NCBI GenBank assembly: GCA_030042855.1
Contig: JASHYU010000220.1
Location: 1-8,276, forward strand
Origin: Thermoplasmata archaeon
GTDB lineage: Archaea; Thermoplasmatota; Thermoplasmata; UBA184
DNA: 8,276 bases
Reading direction: 5' to 3'
Part shown: in pieces, positions 1-6,566 of the stretch
Layout: each line of letters starts with the position of its first letter
Position numbering within the stretch: the stretch's first letter is position 1
Translations under genes and position numbers: made by a program
Notes under the pieces: generated by a model
Told to the model about the DNA's origin: nothing
The model's input: the letters and a program-made list of their open reading frames with translations, nothing else
Databases searched by the model: none

Positions 1-3000
1 CGTGAGCGCGGCGTTGACGGTCACGAGCAGCGCGGTGGATGCCGCCCGGTCGCCCGACGAGTCCTCCACGACGTAGCAGTAGTACGTGGTGCTCGTCGGC
101 GAGGCGCGGTACGTGGCACCGGTCGCCCCGGAGATCGGAGCGCCCAGCGCGACGCACGCACTGGCGCTGCTCCCCGAGTACCACTGGTAGGTGTCCGCGC
201 CGCTCCCGCCGGCGGGATTCGCCGAGAGCAGGACCGACTGGCCGGCATCGACCACCGTCCCCGCCGGGCTCGGCGCGCCCCCGTCGAGAGGCGAACTGAC
301 CGAGACGGTGGGTGAGGCTGCCGAATCGTCCGACTCGGGCGTCGAAGCGCTGTCGGTCACTTGGAGCTTGAAGGTATAGGTGTCCCCGCCCGCGAGGGTG
401 TCGCCCGGGACCGAGCAGGTTTCGGACGCGCCACCGGCGGCCCCCGAACCGGAGGCGGTCGCGCCGCAGACCGTGGCGTCCGAGTACGCGCCGCCGTTCA
501 CCGAGACGAGCCACTGCCAGGCGTAGGTCGGCGTCCCGTTCGAGGGGAGCGTCACCGAGACCGTCAGGGGCTGGGTCGCATCGATGCTCGTGGCGCTCGG
601 AAGGGGCGCGGTGGGTGCGGTAAGTTCGGAATTGACCGCGACGGACCCCGTGGCGGCCGAGGTCGCCGATTCCGGGGACGAGGCGCCGTCGCTGACGCGG
701 AGCTCGAAGGCGAGCGTGGAGCCGGCGGCGAACGTGGACGCCGGAACGGCGCAATGCTCGGTCGAGCCCGCGCCGGCGCCCGTCCCCCCGTCGACCGCGC
801 ACTGGGTCGCGGTGACGAAGGCGCTGCCGTTGAGGGAAAGGAGCCAGGTCCACGAGTACGGCGAGCTCCCGGTCGTCGGGATCTCGCCCGTCACCGTGAG
901 GGCCTGGTTCGCATCCAGCGAGGTCGCGCTCGGCGTCGGAGCGGCGGGCGCCGCGAGCGGGGCGCTCACCGCGACGGACTGGGACGCGGCGGAGGTCGCC
1001 GTCTCCGCGGTCGTCGCGCTGTCCGTGACCTCGAGTTCAAAGGTGTAGGTGTCCCCGGCCGTGAGCGCGTTCGCCGCGATCGCGCAGGTCTCGGTCGCGC
1101 CCGCGGCGGCGCCCGAACCACTGTTGGAGGCGCACTGCGAGGCATCGGCGTAGGAGCCAGCGCCGATCGCGACGAGCCATTGCCAGCCGTAGGTCGCCGT
1201 CCCGCTCGTCGGGATCGTGCCCGTGATCGTGAGCGCCTGGTTCGCGTCCAGCTTCGCCGCGCTCACCGACGGCGCCCCGGGGGCGCCCAGCTCGGAGTCG
1301 ACCGAGACGCTCGAGGACGCCGCCGAGGTGACGGTCTCGGCGATCGTCGCGCTGTCGGTGACCTTGATCTCGAACGTGTAGGAGTCGCCGGCGGTGAGCC
1401 CGCCCGAGCCGACCGAGCACGTCTCGGTCGCCCCGGCCGCCGCCCCGCTGCCGCTGTCGGTCGAGCATTCGGTGGCCGTTCCGTACGCCCCAGCGTTGAC
1501 CGCGACGAGCCAGATCCACGCGTACGTCGCCGAGCCGCTCGTGGGCAGGCTCGCGGTGACCGTGAGGGGCTGGTTGGCGTCGAGCTTGGTCGCCCCGGGG
1601 GCCGGGGCGGCGGGCGCGGCGAGCTGGGAGCTCACGGCCACGGAGGCGGACGCCGCCGACGTCACGCTCGCCGGGCTGGAGGCGCTGTCCGAGACCTCGA
1701 GCTCGAAGGCATAGGAATCGCCGGCGACGAGAGTGCCGGATCCGATCGAGCATGTCTCCGTGGCCCCGGCCGCCGCCCCGCTCCCGCCGTCCGTCGCGCA
1801 CGCGGTGGCGGTAGTGTAGGTGCCGCCGCTCACGGATACGAGCCACGTCCAGGAGTAGGTCGGCGTCCCACTCGTGGGGATCGTCGCCGTCACGGTGAGC
1901 GCCTGGTTCTCGTCGAGCTTGGCCGCGCTCGGAGACGGCGCCGCCGGTGCGGCGAGGGCCGAGTTCACGTGGATCGTCACCGAGGCCGACGAGGTCGTCG
2001 TCTCGGGCGAGGTCGCGCTGTCGGTCACCTCGAGCTCGAGATTGTAGGTGTCGCCCGCCGTGAGCGAGTTCGCCGCGAGGGCGCACGTCTCCGTGGCGCC
2101 CGCGGCCGCGCCGCTCCCGCTGTTCGTCGCGCAGTGGGTCTCGGCCGCGTACGTCCCGCCGCCGACGGAGACGAGCCAGGTCCAGCCGTACGTCGCCGTG
2201 CCGGTCGTCGGGATCGTGCCGGTCACGGTCTCCACCTGGTTCACGTCGAGCGCGACCGCGCTGACCGTGGGCGTGGCCGGAGCGGCGAGCTGCGAGCTCA
2301 CCGTCACGGACGAGGACGCAGCTGAAGTCGCCGACTCGGCCGTCGACGCGCTGTCCGTCACCTCGAGTTCGAACGCATAGGAGTCTCCGGTGGTGAGGTC
2401 GTCGGATCCGATCGAGCACGTTTCGGTGGCCCCGGCCGCCGCCCCGCTCCCGCCGTCCGTCGCGCACTCGGTCGCGGTGCCGAAGGTACCCTCGTTCACC
2501 GCGACGAGCCAGGTCCACGCGTAGCTCGGGGTACCCGTCGAGGGGACGGTGCCCGACACCGTGAGGGTCTGATCGACGTCGAGCTTGGTCGCGCTCAACG
2601 TCGGCGTCGCGGGCGAGGCGAGCTGAGAGTTCACGGTCAGGGTCGCCGAGGCGGCGGAGGTCGCCGTCTCCGCGGTCGTCGCGCTGTCCGTGACCTCGAG
2701 TTCAAAGGTGTAGGTGTCCCCGGCCGTGAGCGCGTTCGCCGCGATCGCGCAGGTCTCGGTCGCGCCCGCGGCAGCCCCGCTCCCGCCGTCCGTCGCGCAG
2801 TGGGTTTCCGTGGCGTACGTCCCGCCCCCGACCGAGGCCAGCCAGGTCCAGGCGTACGTCGCGCTGCCCGAGGTCGGGATCGTCCCGGTGATCGTTTCGG
2901 CCTGGTTCACATCGAGTTGCGCCGCGCTGAGCGAAGGGGTCGCCGGAGTTCCCAGGGCCGAACTCACGGCGACGGAACTCGAGGCGGCCGAGGTGGCCGC

Positions 3001-5427
3001 TTCCGGCGAGGTCGCGCTGTCCGTGACCTCGAGCTCGAAGGTGTAGGAGTCTCCCGGAGTGAGAGCGTCCGCCGCGATGACGCACGAGACGCCCGCGCCG
3101 GCGGCCGCGCCGGAACCGCCGTTCACGGCGCAGTTCGAGGTCGAACCGTAGCCGCCCCCGTTGACCGCGACGAGCCACTGCCAGCCGTAGGTCGCCGTCC
3201 CGCTCGTCGGGATCGTGCCCGTGATCGTGAGCGCCTGGTTCGCGTCCAGCTTCGCCGCGCTCACCGACGGCGCCCCGGGGGCGCCCAGCGCGCTCGCGAC
3301 GGTGACGCTCGAGGAACCGGCGGAGATCGTCGACTCGGGGGTCGTCGCACTGTCGGTCACCTTCACCTCGAACGTATACGAGTCGCCCGACGTGAGGCCG
3401 TTCGCGCCGACCGAGCAGGTCTCGGTCGCCCCGGCCGCCGCCCCGCTGCCGCTGTCGGTCGAGCACTCGGTGGCCGTTCCGTACGCCCCAGCGTTGACCG
3501 CGATCAGCCACGTCCAGGAATAGGTCGGCGTGCCGGTGGAGGGCATCGTCGCCGTGACGCTCAGTGCCTGGTTCACGTCGAGCTTGCTCGCGCTCGGCGT
3601 GGGGGTCGTCGGCGCGAGGAGCGTCGAGCTGACCGTGAGCGTGGCCGATGCGGTCGACGTCACGGTGTTGGGGCTCGTCGCGCTGTCGGTTGCCTCGAGC
3701 TCGAACGTGTAGGTATCGCCGGCCGTGAGCGCGCTGGCGGCGATCGCGCAGGTCTCGGTCGCCCCGGCCGCCGCGCCGGTCCCGCCATCGGTCGCGCAGT
3801 GAGTCTCGGTCGCGTACGCGGCCCCATCCACCGAGGCGATCCAGGTCCAGGAATACGTCGGAGTGCCCGTCGAGGGGATCGTCCCGGTCACGGTCTCGGC
3901 CTGGTTCACGTCGATCGCGGCCGCGCTCAGCGTGGGCGCGCCCGGCGCGGCGAGGCGGCTGTTGACGGTCACCGACGCCGGTGTCGTCGGCTGCGCGGTG
4001 GCGCTCCGGCTGTCCTCGACGGTGACGGTCAGGACGCAGTTGTCCGTGGTGCCCGAGGGCGCGTAGCTCAGGGTGGACGCCCCCGAGTTCGAGAAACCCG
4101 GGCAGCTGCCCGAGGAGACCGACCAGGCATACGCGAGGGTGCCCGTCCCGCCGGTCGCCGTCGCGGTGAACGTGGCCGACTGGCCGACGTCCATCACTTC
4201 CGTCGTCGGAGCGACCGTCACGGACAGCGGGGAGGCGCCCTGGATCGCGATCGCCTCCGCGCCCCACCGGACGGAACCCGTCCAGGTGGGCTCGGACGTG
4301 TAGGTGCCAGTCGCCGAAGCGGCGTAGTACTCGAGGAACGACGCCGTCGCGTCGCCGTCGTTGATCGTGCCGGCTTCGGTGAACGCCGGGGAGGTGGTCG
4401 CCGTGAAATCGCTGGCCCCGTCCGTGGTCGAGACCACGCCGAGGATCGTCGTGGGCGCGACGGTCGTGGTGACGCTCGCGGTCGACTGGGTCCCGGTGTT
4501 CGTCCCGAACGTCCCGATCGCCGCGATCGGCGCGGCCGTGTCGAAGTTCGAGAACGCGGCAAGGACGGCGGTGGCCGTCGTGGTGGTCGTGTGGGTGCCC
4601 GCGTCCGGATCGACCGTGATCGTATCGGCCCCGGTCGTGGGATCCACCGCGTAGAAGACGTACTGAACGTGCCCGGCCCCGTCCCACTCGTGGTTGGACT
4701 CGAGGTTCCACGTCGAGCCGTGGGTGTCCGAGACGTCGGCCGTGGAGAGGTCGGCGGCCGACTGGCCCGAGTCGGTGATCTCGAGCACGAGGAGTTCGTC
4801 CGCCGAGGTGGTCGTGATGGCGAGCGCCCCGGAACCTCCGGTCCCGCCGAACCAGTTGTCCCCGTCACACCCGCCCGTGCAGTCCTCCTGCGGATCGGTC
4901 TCGAAGCGGGGCGAGGCGACGTCGGGAGAACTGGCGACCGCCGGGGCCCGCGCGACCGTGACGGCGGATGACACAGGGGAATCGATGGTCTCCGGGACGG
5001 AGGCCCTGTCGGTGACCTGGAGCTCGAAGTAGTACGTCCCCGGGGGCGTGGCGATGGACGTCGAGAACGAGCAGCTCACCTCGGCCCCGGCCGCCCGCGC
5101 GGTGCCGCTCGGGACCGCGCATTGTGCCGAGGTCGCCTCCGCGTAGGTCCGGCCGCCGTTCGCGCTGACCATCCACTCCCAGGAGTATGGGGCGGTGCCC
5201 GTGGTCGGGATCGTCGCCAGGACCGAGGTCGACCCGCCCTGCACCAGCGTATCCGTCACCGGGACGGTCGAGAGAAGCGGAGCGGGGTGCGGGGGGGGCG
5301 CGGGAGAGCTCGGGGATTGGGCCGCCGCGACCCCGACGGACGCGAAGGCGCTCCCGGCGAGGATGAGGAGGACGAGAGCCGGCCCCCAGCCCATGCGCCG
5401 TCCGCCCGGGGAAGCGACCGCGGACAT
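1..5427 (-). CDS. Giant secreted Ig/PKD-like tandem-repeat surface protein (3' end outside window)
   Basis: The frame is open from base 5427 to base 1 with no stop (1,809 residues seen; the C-terminus is missing). An N-terminal signal peptide (residues 1-36) has a basic stretch GGRR, a hydrophobic core ALVLLILAGSAFA and an AAA-Q cleavage-like site. Domains follow in order: an isolated repeat module (about 51-161), a beta-sandwich-like segment (about 171-399), a PKD-like domain (about 400-490), eleven tandem modules (492-1713) and an Ig-like domain (about 1714-1809). The composition is rich in Thr, Ser, Ala and Gly, as in exported archaeal surface proteins. Ig/PKD arrays usually act as stalks or adhesins; that role is inferred. 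I chose ATG 5427 because AGGA lies 5 nt upstream and it supplies the basic n-region; ATG 5394 and ATG 5466 are in-frame alternatives, with an upstream stop at 5512-5514. Any membrane anchor or sorting tail would lie beyond base 1. No enzymatic motif is visible. Confidence 0.9.
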   Translation of the reverse strand, partial: MSAVASPGGRRMGWGPALVLLILAGSAFASVGVAAAQSPSSPAPPPHPAPLLSTVPVTDTLVQGGSTSVLATIPTTGTAPYSWEWMVSANGGRTYAEATSAQCAVPSGTARAAGAEVSCSFSTSIATPPGTYYFELQVTDRASVPETIDSPVSSAVTVARAPAVASSPDVASPRFETDPQEDCTGGCDGDNWFGGTGGSGALAITTTSADELLVLEITDSGQSAADLSTADVSDTHGSTWNLESNHEWDGAGHVQYVFYAVDPTTGADTITVDPDAGTHTTTTTATAVLAAFSNFDTAAPIAAIGTFGTNTGTQSTASVTTTVAPTTILGVVSTTDGASDFTATTSPAFTEAGTINDGDATASFLEYYAASATGTYTSEPTWTGSVRWGAEAIAIQGASPLSVTVAPTTEVMDVGQSATFTATATGGTGTLAYAWSVSSGSCPGFSNSGASTLSYAPSGTTDNCVLTVTVEDSRSATAQPTTPASVTVNSRLAAPGAPTLSAAAIDVNQAETVTGTIPSTGTPTYSWTWIASVDGAAYATETHCATDGGTGAAAGATETCAIAASALTAGDTYTFELEATDSATSPNTVTSTASATLTVSSTLLAPTTPTPSASKLDVNQALSVTATMPSTGTPTYSWTWLIAVNAGAYGTATECSTDSGSGAAAGATETCSVGANGLTSGDSYTFEVKVTDSATTPESTISAGSSSVTVASALGAPGAPSVSAAKLDANQALTITGTIPTSGTATYGWQWLVAVNGGGYGSTSNCAVNGGSGAAAGAGVSCVIAADALTPGDSYTFELEVTDSATSPEAATSAASSSVAVSSALGTPATPSLSAAQLDVNQAETITGTIPTSGSATYAWTWLASVGGGTYATETHCATDGGSGAAAGATETCAIAANALTAGDTYTFELEVTDSATTAETATSAASATLTVNSQLASPATPTLSATKLDVDQTLTVSGTVPSTGTPSYAWTWLVAVNEGTFGTATECATDGGSGAAAGATETCSIGSDDLTTGDSYAFELEVTDSASTAESATSAASSSVTVSSQLAAPATPTVSAVALDVNQVETVTGTIPTTGTATYGWTWLVSVGGGTYAAETHCATNSGSGAAAGATETCALAANSLTAGDTYNLELEVTDSATSPETTTSSASVTIHVNSALAAPAAPSPSAAKLDENQALTVTATIPTSGTPTYSWTWLVSVSGGTYTTATACATDGGSGAAAGATETCSIGSGTLVAGDSYAFELEVSDSASSPASVTSAASASVAVSSQLAAPAAPAPGATKLDANQPLTVTASLPTSGSATYAWIWLVAVNAGAYGTATECSTDSGSGAAAGATETCSVGSGGLTAGDSYTFEIKVTDSATIAETVTSAASSSVSVDSELGAPGAPSVSAAKLDANQALTITGTIPTSGTATYGWQWLVAIGAGSYADASQCASNSGSGAAAGATETCAIAANALTAGDTYTFELEVTDSATTAETATSAASQSVAVSAPLAAPAAPTPSATSLDANQALTVTGEIPTTGSSPYSWTWLLSLNGSAFVTATQCAVDGGTGAGAGSTEHCAVPASTFAAGSTLAFELRVSDGASSPESATSAATGSVAVNSELTAPTAPLPSATSIDATQPLTVSVTLPSNGTPTYAWQWLVSVNGGAYSDATVCGATASGSGAAGGASETCSVPGDTLAGGDTYTFKLQVTDSASTPESDDSAASPTVSVSSPLDGGAPSPAGTVVDAGQSVLLSANPAGGSGADTYQWYSGSSASACVALGAPISGATGATYRASPTSTTYYCYVVEDSSGDRAASTALLVTVNAALT
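986..1291 (-). repeat. Mosaic unit 9, built from unit-3-like and unit-4-like DNA
   Basis: Unit 9 has two perfect donor matches. Its N-terminal part (1181-1291) equals unit 3 (3179-3289), and its C-terminal part (986-1107) equals unit 4 (2651-2772). The 73 bp between them (1108-1180), which encode the first-cysteine region, match neither donor exactly. The junctions fall inside the module rather than at module borders, as expected of homologous recombination or gene conversion in the DNA and not of domain shuffling. Confidence 0.8.
2651..2772 (-). repeat. Near-identical repeat block, unit 4 copy (matches unit 9)
   Basis: Bases 2651-2772, covering the second cysteine through the closing strands of unit 4, are identical over 122 bp to bases 986-1107 in unit 9. 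The offset is 1,665 bp, exactly five units. Identity ends at single mismatches on both sides (985 against 2650, and 1108 against 2773). Confidence 0.88.
3181..3288 (-). repeat. Near-identical repeat block, unit 3 copy (matches unit 9)
   Basis: Bases 3179-3289, covering the N-terminal third of unit 3, are identical over 111 bp to bases 1181-1291 in unit 9. The offset is 1,998 bp, exactly six 333-bp units. Most other units differ at many synonymous positions over the same stretch, so identity here signals recent exchange or duplication rather than only protein-level constraint. Confidence 0.88.
3419..3503 (-). repeat. Near-identical repeat block, unit 2 copy (matches unit 8)
   Basis: Bases 3419-3503 match 1421-1505 with one difference (C at 3465, T at 1467). 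The offset is 1,998 bp, the same six-unit spacing as the unit 3 / unit 9 block. The encoded stretch VNAGAYGTATECSTDSGSG is the same in both copies. Confidence 0.85.
4231..4917 (-). other. Beta-sandwich-like domain inside the giant surface protein
   Basis: Residues about 171-399 do not match the repeat unit. They begin with a DCTGGCDGDNWFGG stretch and continue with alternating Thr/Val strands: DELLVLEITDSG, then HVQYVFYAVDPTTGADTITV, then AVLAAFSNFDT, then TILGVVSTTDGASDFTAT, then ATASFLEYYAASATGTYT, and finally VRWGAEAIAIQGA. This strand order resembles jelly-roll modules often found once near the N-terminus of archaeal and bacterial exported proteins. In those proteins the domain is assumed, not proven, to bind ligand. 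Apart from the CTGGC pair it lacks cysteines. It could be the functional tip carried by the repeat stalk. The family name is not assigned. Confidence 0.55.
4947..5277 (-). repeat. Isolated N-terminal copy of the 111-residue module
   Basis: Residues about 51-161 of the giant protein carry the same landmarks as the main array: an ATIPTTGTAPYSWEW core, a C-x15-C pair (QC ... SC), a YYFELQVTD strand and a PE-x-x-x-SP-x-SSAVTV exit. It is clearly more diverged than the array units and is separated from them by the beta-sandwich and PKD-like segments. It probably represents an older copy or the N-terminal tip module of the same family. Confidence 0.8.
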
Positions 5428-5491
5428 TCGGTTCCTAGGGCCGTCCGGGCGTTCGGCCCAGAGCATGGACAGCGATCGCTGGCACCCCGGC

Positions 5492-5509
5492 CCGAGCCCG
5501 GCGGCTCGG
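5492..5509 (-). other. GC hairpin in the probable leader of the surface-protein gene
   Basis: CCGAGCC at 5492-5498 and GGCTCGG at 5503-5509 form a perfect 7-bp stem around a 4-base loop. It lies 65-82 bases upstream of the chosen start codon at 5427. If transcription begins further upstream it would be part of the 5' leader RNA. No T-tract follows, so a terminator is unlikely. Such GC stems arise easily by chance in DNA of this composition. Confidence 0.35.
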
Positions 5510-5561
5510 TGCTACCAGTTCACCCGGCATCTAGTAGCTTGTAATTGCGGGAGTCCTACCA

Positions 5562-5567
5562 CATAAA
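5562..5567 (-). promoter_or_regulatory. Candidate TATA element for the surface-protein gene
   Basis: Read on the minus strand, TTTATG at 5567-5562 sits in a locally AT-richer patch. A start about 25 nt downstream would fall near 5538 and give a leader of about 110 nt before ATG 5427. The match to an archaeal TATA box is only moderate. The TTATACAT inside the palindrome at 5636-5655 is a competing candidate. Confidence 0.3.
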
Positions 5568-5601
5568 CCCGCGGGCGACCTTCGGTGGGGACCGTCTCCC
5601 G

Positions 5602-5622
5602 CCGGGAAATCGGGATTTCCGG
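5602..5622. promoter_or_regulatory. Inverted repeat between regulator and surface-protein gene
   Basis: GGAAAT (5605-5610) and ATTTCC (5615-5620) flank CGGG. The match extends to CCG on the left (5602-5604) and GG on the right if one G is bulged. It sits between the near-palindrome at 5636-5655 and the surface-protein leader. It could be an operator or a leader hairpin. It has no following T-tract. Confidence 0.4.
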
Positions 5623-5635
5623 CCCTCGGCGAGAT

Positions 5636-5655
5636 ATGTATAAGTACGTATACAT
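5636..5655. promoter_or_regulatory. AT-rich 20-bp near-palindrome, candidate operator or promoter
   Basis: ATGTATAAGT followed by ACGTATACAT is symmetric at 9 of 10 base pairs, the only break being 5643 against 5648. It stands out as AT-rich in GC-rich DNA, 31 bp past the stop codon of the minus-strand regulator and about 210 bp before the surface-protein start. The minus strand reads TTATACAT here, a plausible TATA box. Promoter and regulator-binding site may overlap. That the neighbouring HTH_10 protein binds it is inference. Confidence 0.5.
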
Positions 5656-5686
5656 GCATGGCCACCGACCGTCCGCGGGGAAGCGG

Positions 5687-6478
5687 TCAGCCGAGGGTGC
5701 CGGCGCTCAGCGCGCTCTCGACGAGTTTCTTCTCGATGAGCGCGATCCCCACGGAGACCGAGGACTTGCTCCGGTCGAGCTTCCGCGCGAGATCGGTCAG
5801 GGTGATCCCGCGCGGGACGGCGAAGTATCCGGCCGACAACGCTTCCGTGAGCAGCTGGTGCTGCGACTCCGTCAGCACCGGCAGATGGCTCCACAGGGGC
5901 CGGCGGCGGACCGAGGTGATCTGCACCTCGGCGTCGGCCCCTCGCAGGTAGTCGAGGACCGCCTTGAACTCGTTCTGCCGGGCGACGACCTCCCACGTGA
6001 TGACGCCCGCCTGCATGCGCAACGGAAACTGGAGCGGCAGCTTGAGCCGCCGGTAGAGCGCGATGATCGGGGGGTTGCGGTACTTGAGACGGTATAGGCA
6101 GCCGTCGCCCAGCGCCGCCAGGCTGTCGACGTGCAGCACGTCGGGATACGACGCGATCTCCCGGGCCCACTCGCCCGGGCTCCCCCCACTGATCCAGTAG
6201 TCGGACACGGAGACCTCCGCCGTCACGTCGGTGCGGTTCAGCGCCTCGATCCGGAGCGTCGGGTGCCGCGCGGTGAAGGCCGCGGTCCACGTGCCCCGGC
6301 GCATCTTGAGGCGCATCGTCGCCAGGATCAGACGGACCGACGTCGCCTCGACCTCCGCTCGACGGAGGCGGCTCAGACGCTCCTCCGCTCCACCCCGCGG
6401 CCGAGCCCGAGATCGGGTGTGGGCGGTCGGCCCGGACGATCGGTCGTCTCGGTCCCGTCGACGCGCACCGCTCGGCAT
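5687..6478 (-). CDS. HTH_10 (bacterio-opsin-activator type) transcriptional regulator
   Basis: This 263-residue protein ends in a helix-turn-helix of the archaeal HTH_10 family at about 202-255. The hallmarks are LTESQHQLL, AGYFAVPRGITLTDLA and a recognition-helix region RSKSSVSVGIALIEKKL. The preceding 150 residues (about 49-200) match the ligand or partner-sensing half of small archaeal Bat-like regulators; the ligand is unknown. Residues 1-46 are Arg-rich (13 Arg) and probably disordered. The distal start at 6478 is kept because similarity to the plus-strand paralog begins at R49-L50, upstream of the next methionines (55 and 59). No GTG or TTG lies between, and a TATA element at 6511-6517 fits a leader of about 9 nt. 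It lies directly upstream of the surface-protein gene on the same strand, so it may control it; this is positional inference. Confidence 0.9.
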   Translation of the reverse strand: MPSGARRRDRDDRSSGPTAHTRSRARPRGGAEERLSRLRRAEVEATSVRLILATMRLKMRRGTWTAAFTARHPTLRIEALNRTDVTAEVSVSDYWISGGSPGEWAREIASYPDVLHVDSLAALGDGCLYRLKYRNPPIIALYRRLKLPLQFPLRMQAGVITWEVVARQNEFKAVLDYLRGADAEVQITSVRRRPLWSHLPVLTESQHQLLTEALSAGYFAVPRGITLTDLARKLDRSKSSVSVGIALIEKKLVESALSAGTLG

Positions 6479-6510
6479 GAGCCCGGTCGCTCGGAAGGGA
6501 TCTTTCGGCG

Positions 6511-6517
6511 ATATATT
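6511..6517 (-). promoter_or_regulatory. TATA box of the minus-strand HTH_10 regulator
   Basis: The plus strand reads ATATATT at 6511-6517, so the minus strand reads AATATAT, a strong archaeal TATA core in GC-rich surroundings. Its centre is about 36 nt from ATG 6478, so initiation near 6487 would leave a leader of about 9 nt. The element could also serve the plus strand, but the plus-strand gene starts about 145 bp away. Confidence 0.6.
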
Positions 6518-6543
6518 CTGCGCCGCTGGACGGGCACGGCGCT

Positions 6544-6560
6544 GCCCCTCCTCGAGGGGC
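6544..6560. promoter_or_regulatory. Perfect 7-bp inverted repeat upstream of the regulator promoter
   Basis: GCCCCTC (6544-6550) and GAGGGGC (6554-6560) are perfect inverted arms around CTC. The site begins 27 bp upstream of the TATA element, a position typical of an activator-binding site, inside the 183-bp gap between divergent genes. It is GC-rich, so chance is possible. Confidence 0.4.
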
Positions 6561-6566
6561 GAGCTC

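Larger units (their letters stand above)
289..3954 (-). repeat. Eleven-unit tandem protein repeat, 333-bp period (111 residues)
   Basis: Taking the conserved leucine of the L-x-A-P-x-x-P motif as the boundary, units begin at 3954, 3621, 3288, 2955, 2622, 2289, 1956, 1623, 1290, 957 and 624. The first ten are exactly 111 codons; the eleventh is 112, with one residue added between its cysteines. Each unit carries LDxNQ-like residues near unit position 16-20, a YxWxW core near 34-38, a cysteine pair spaced C-x15-C (consensus near CATDGGSGAAAGATETC) and a closing strand like LTAGDTYTFELEVTDSA. All 22 cysteines are present, so one disulfide per module is a reasonable inference. The fold is probably a single Ig/PKD-like beta-sandwich per unit. 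The unit type is not one I can name. Confidence 0.93.

Noticed and set aside
361..2325. A 654-codon plus-strand ORF, rich in Arg and Gly
   Set aside because: It is antisense to the repeat array. The 333-bp period is a multiple of three, so all frames stay periodic and GC-rich DNA yields few stops. Its product is Arg/Gly-rich with no recognisable domain, while the minus-strand frame gives coherent domains.
289..3954. CRISPR array
   Set aside because: The repeats are 333 bp long, coding, in frame and imperfect, with no short repeat-spacer pattern.
1037..4711. Two long minus-strand ORFs at 1037-2518 and 2702-4711
   Set aside because: They are in a different frame from the signal-peptide-bearing protein on the same strand, and their products are Arg/Asp/His-rich with no domain pattern.
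2800..4971. A 723-codon plus-strand ORF
   Set aside because: Same artefact as above. It runs across module boundaries of the real minus-strand protein and has the Arg/Asp/Gly-rich composition of a shadow frame.
5350..5427. Twin-arginine export signal (GGRRMGWGP) on the surface protein
   Set aside because: The residues after RR do not follow the canonical S/T-RR-x-F-L-K pattern, so a general Sec-type signal is at least as likely.
5435..5530. A 31-codon minus-strand ORF ahead of the surface-protein gene
   Set aside because: It is short, has no clear ribosome-binding site, and its codons look like leader DNA. It could be a leader ORF, but nothing supports it.
5428..5686. tRNA or other structured RNA gene in the gap
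   Set aside because: Only short hairpins are visible. There is no cloverleaf and no conserved T-loop sequence.
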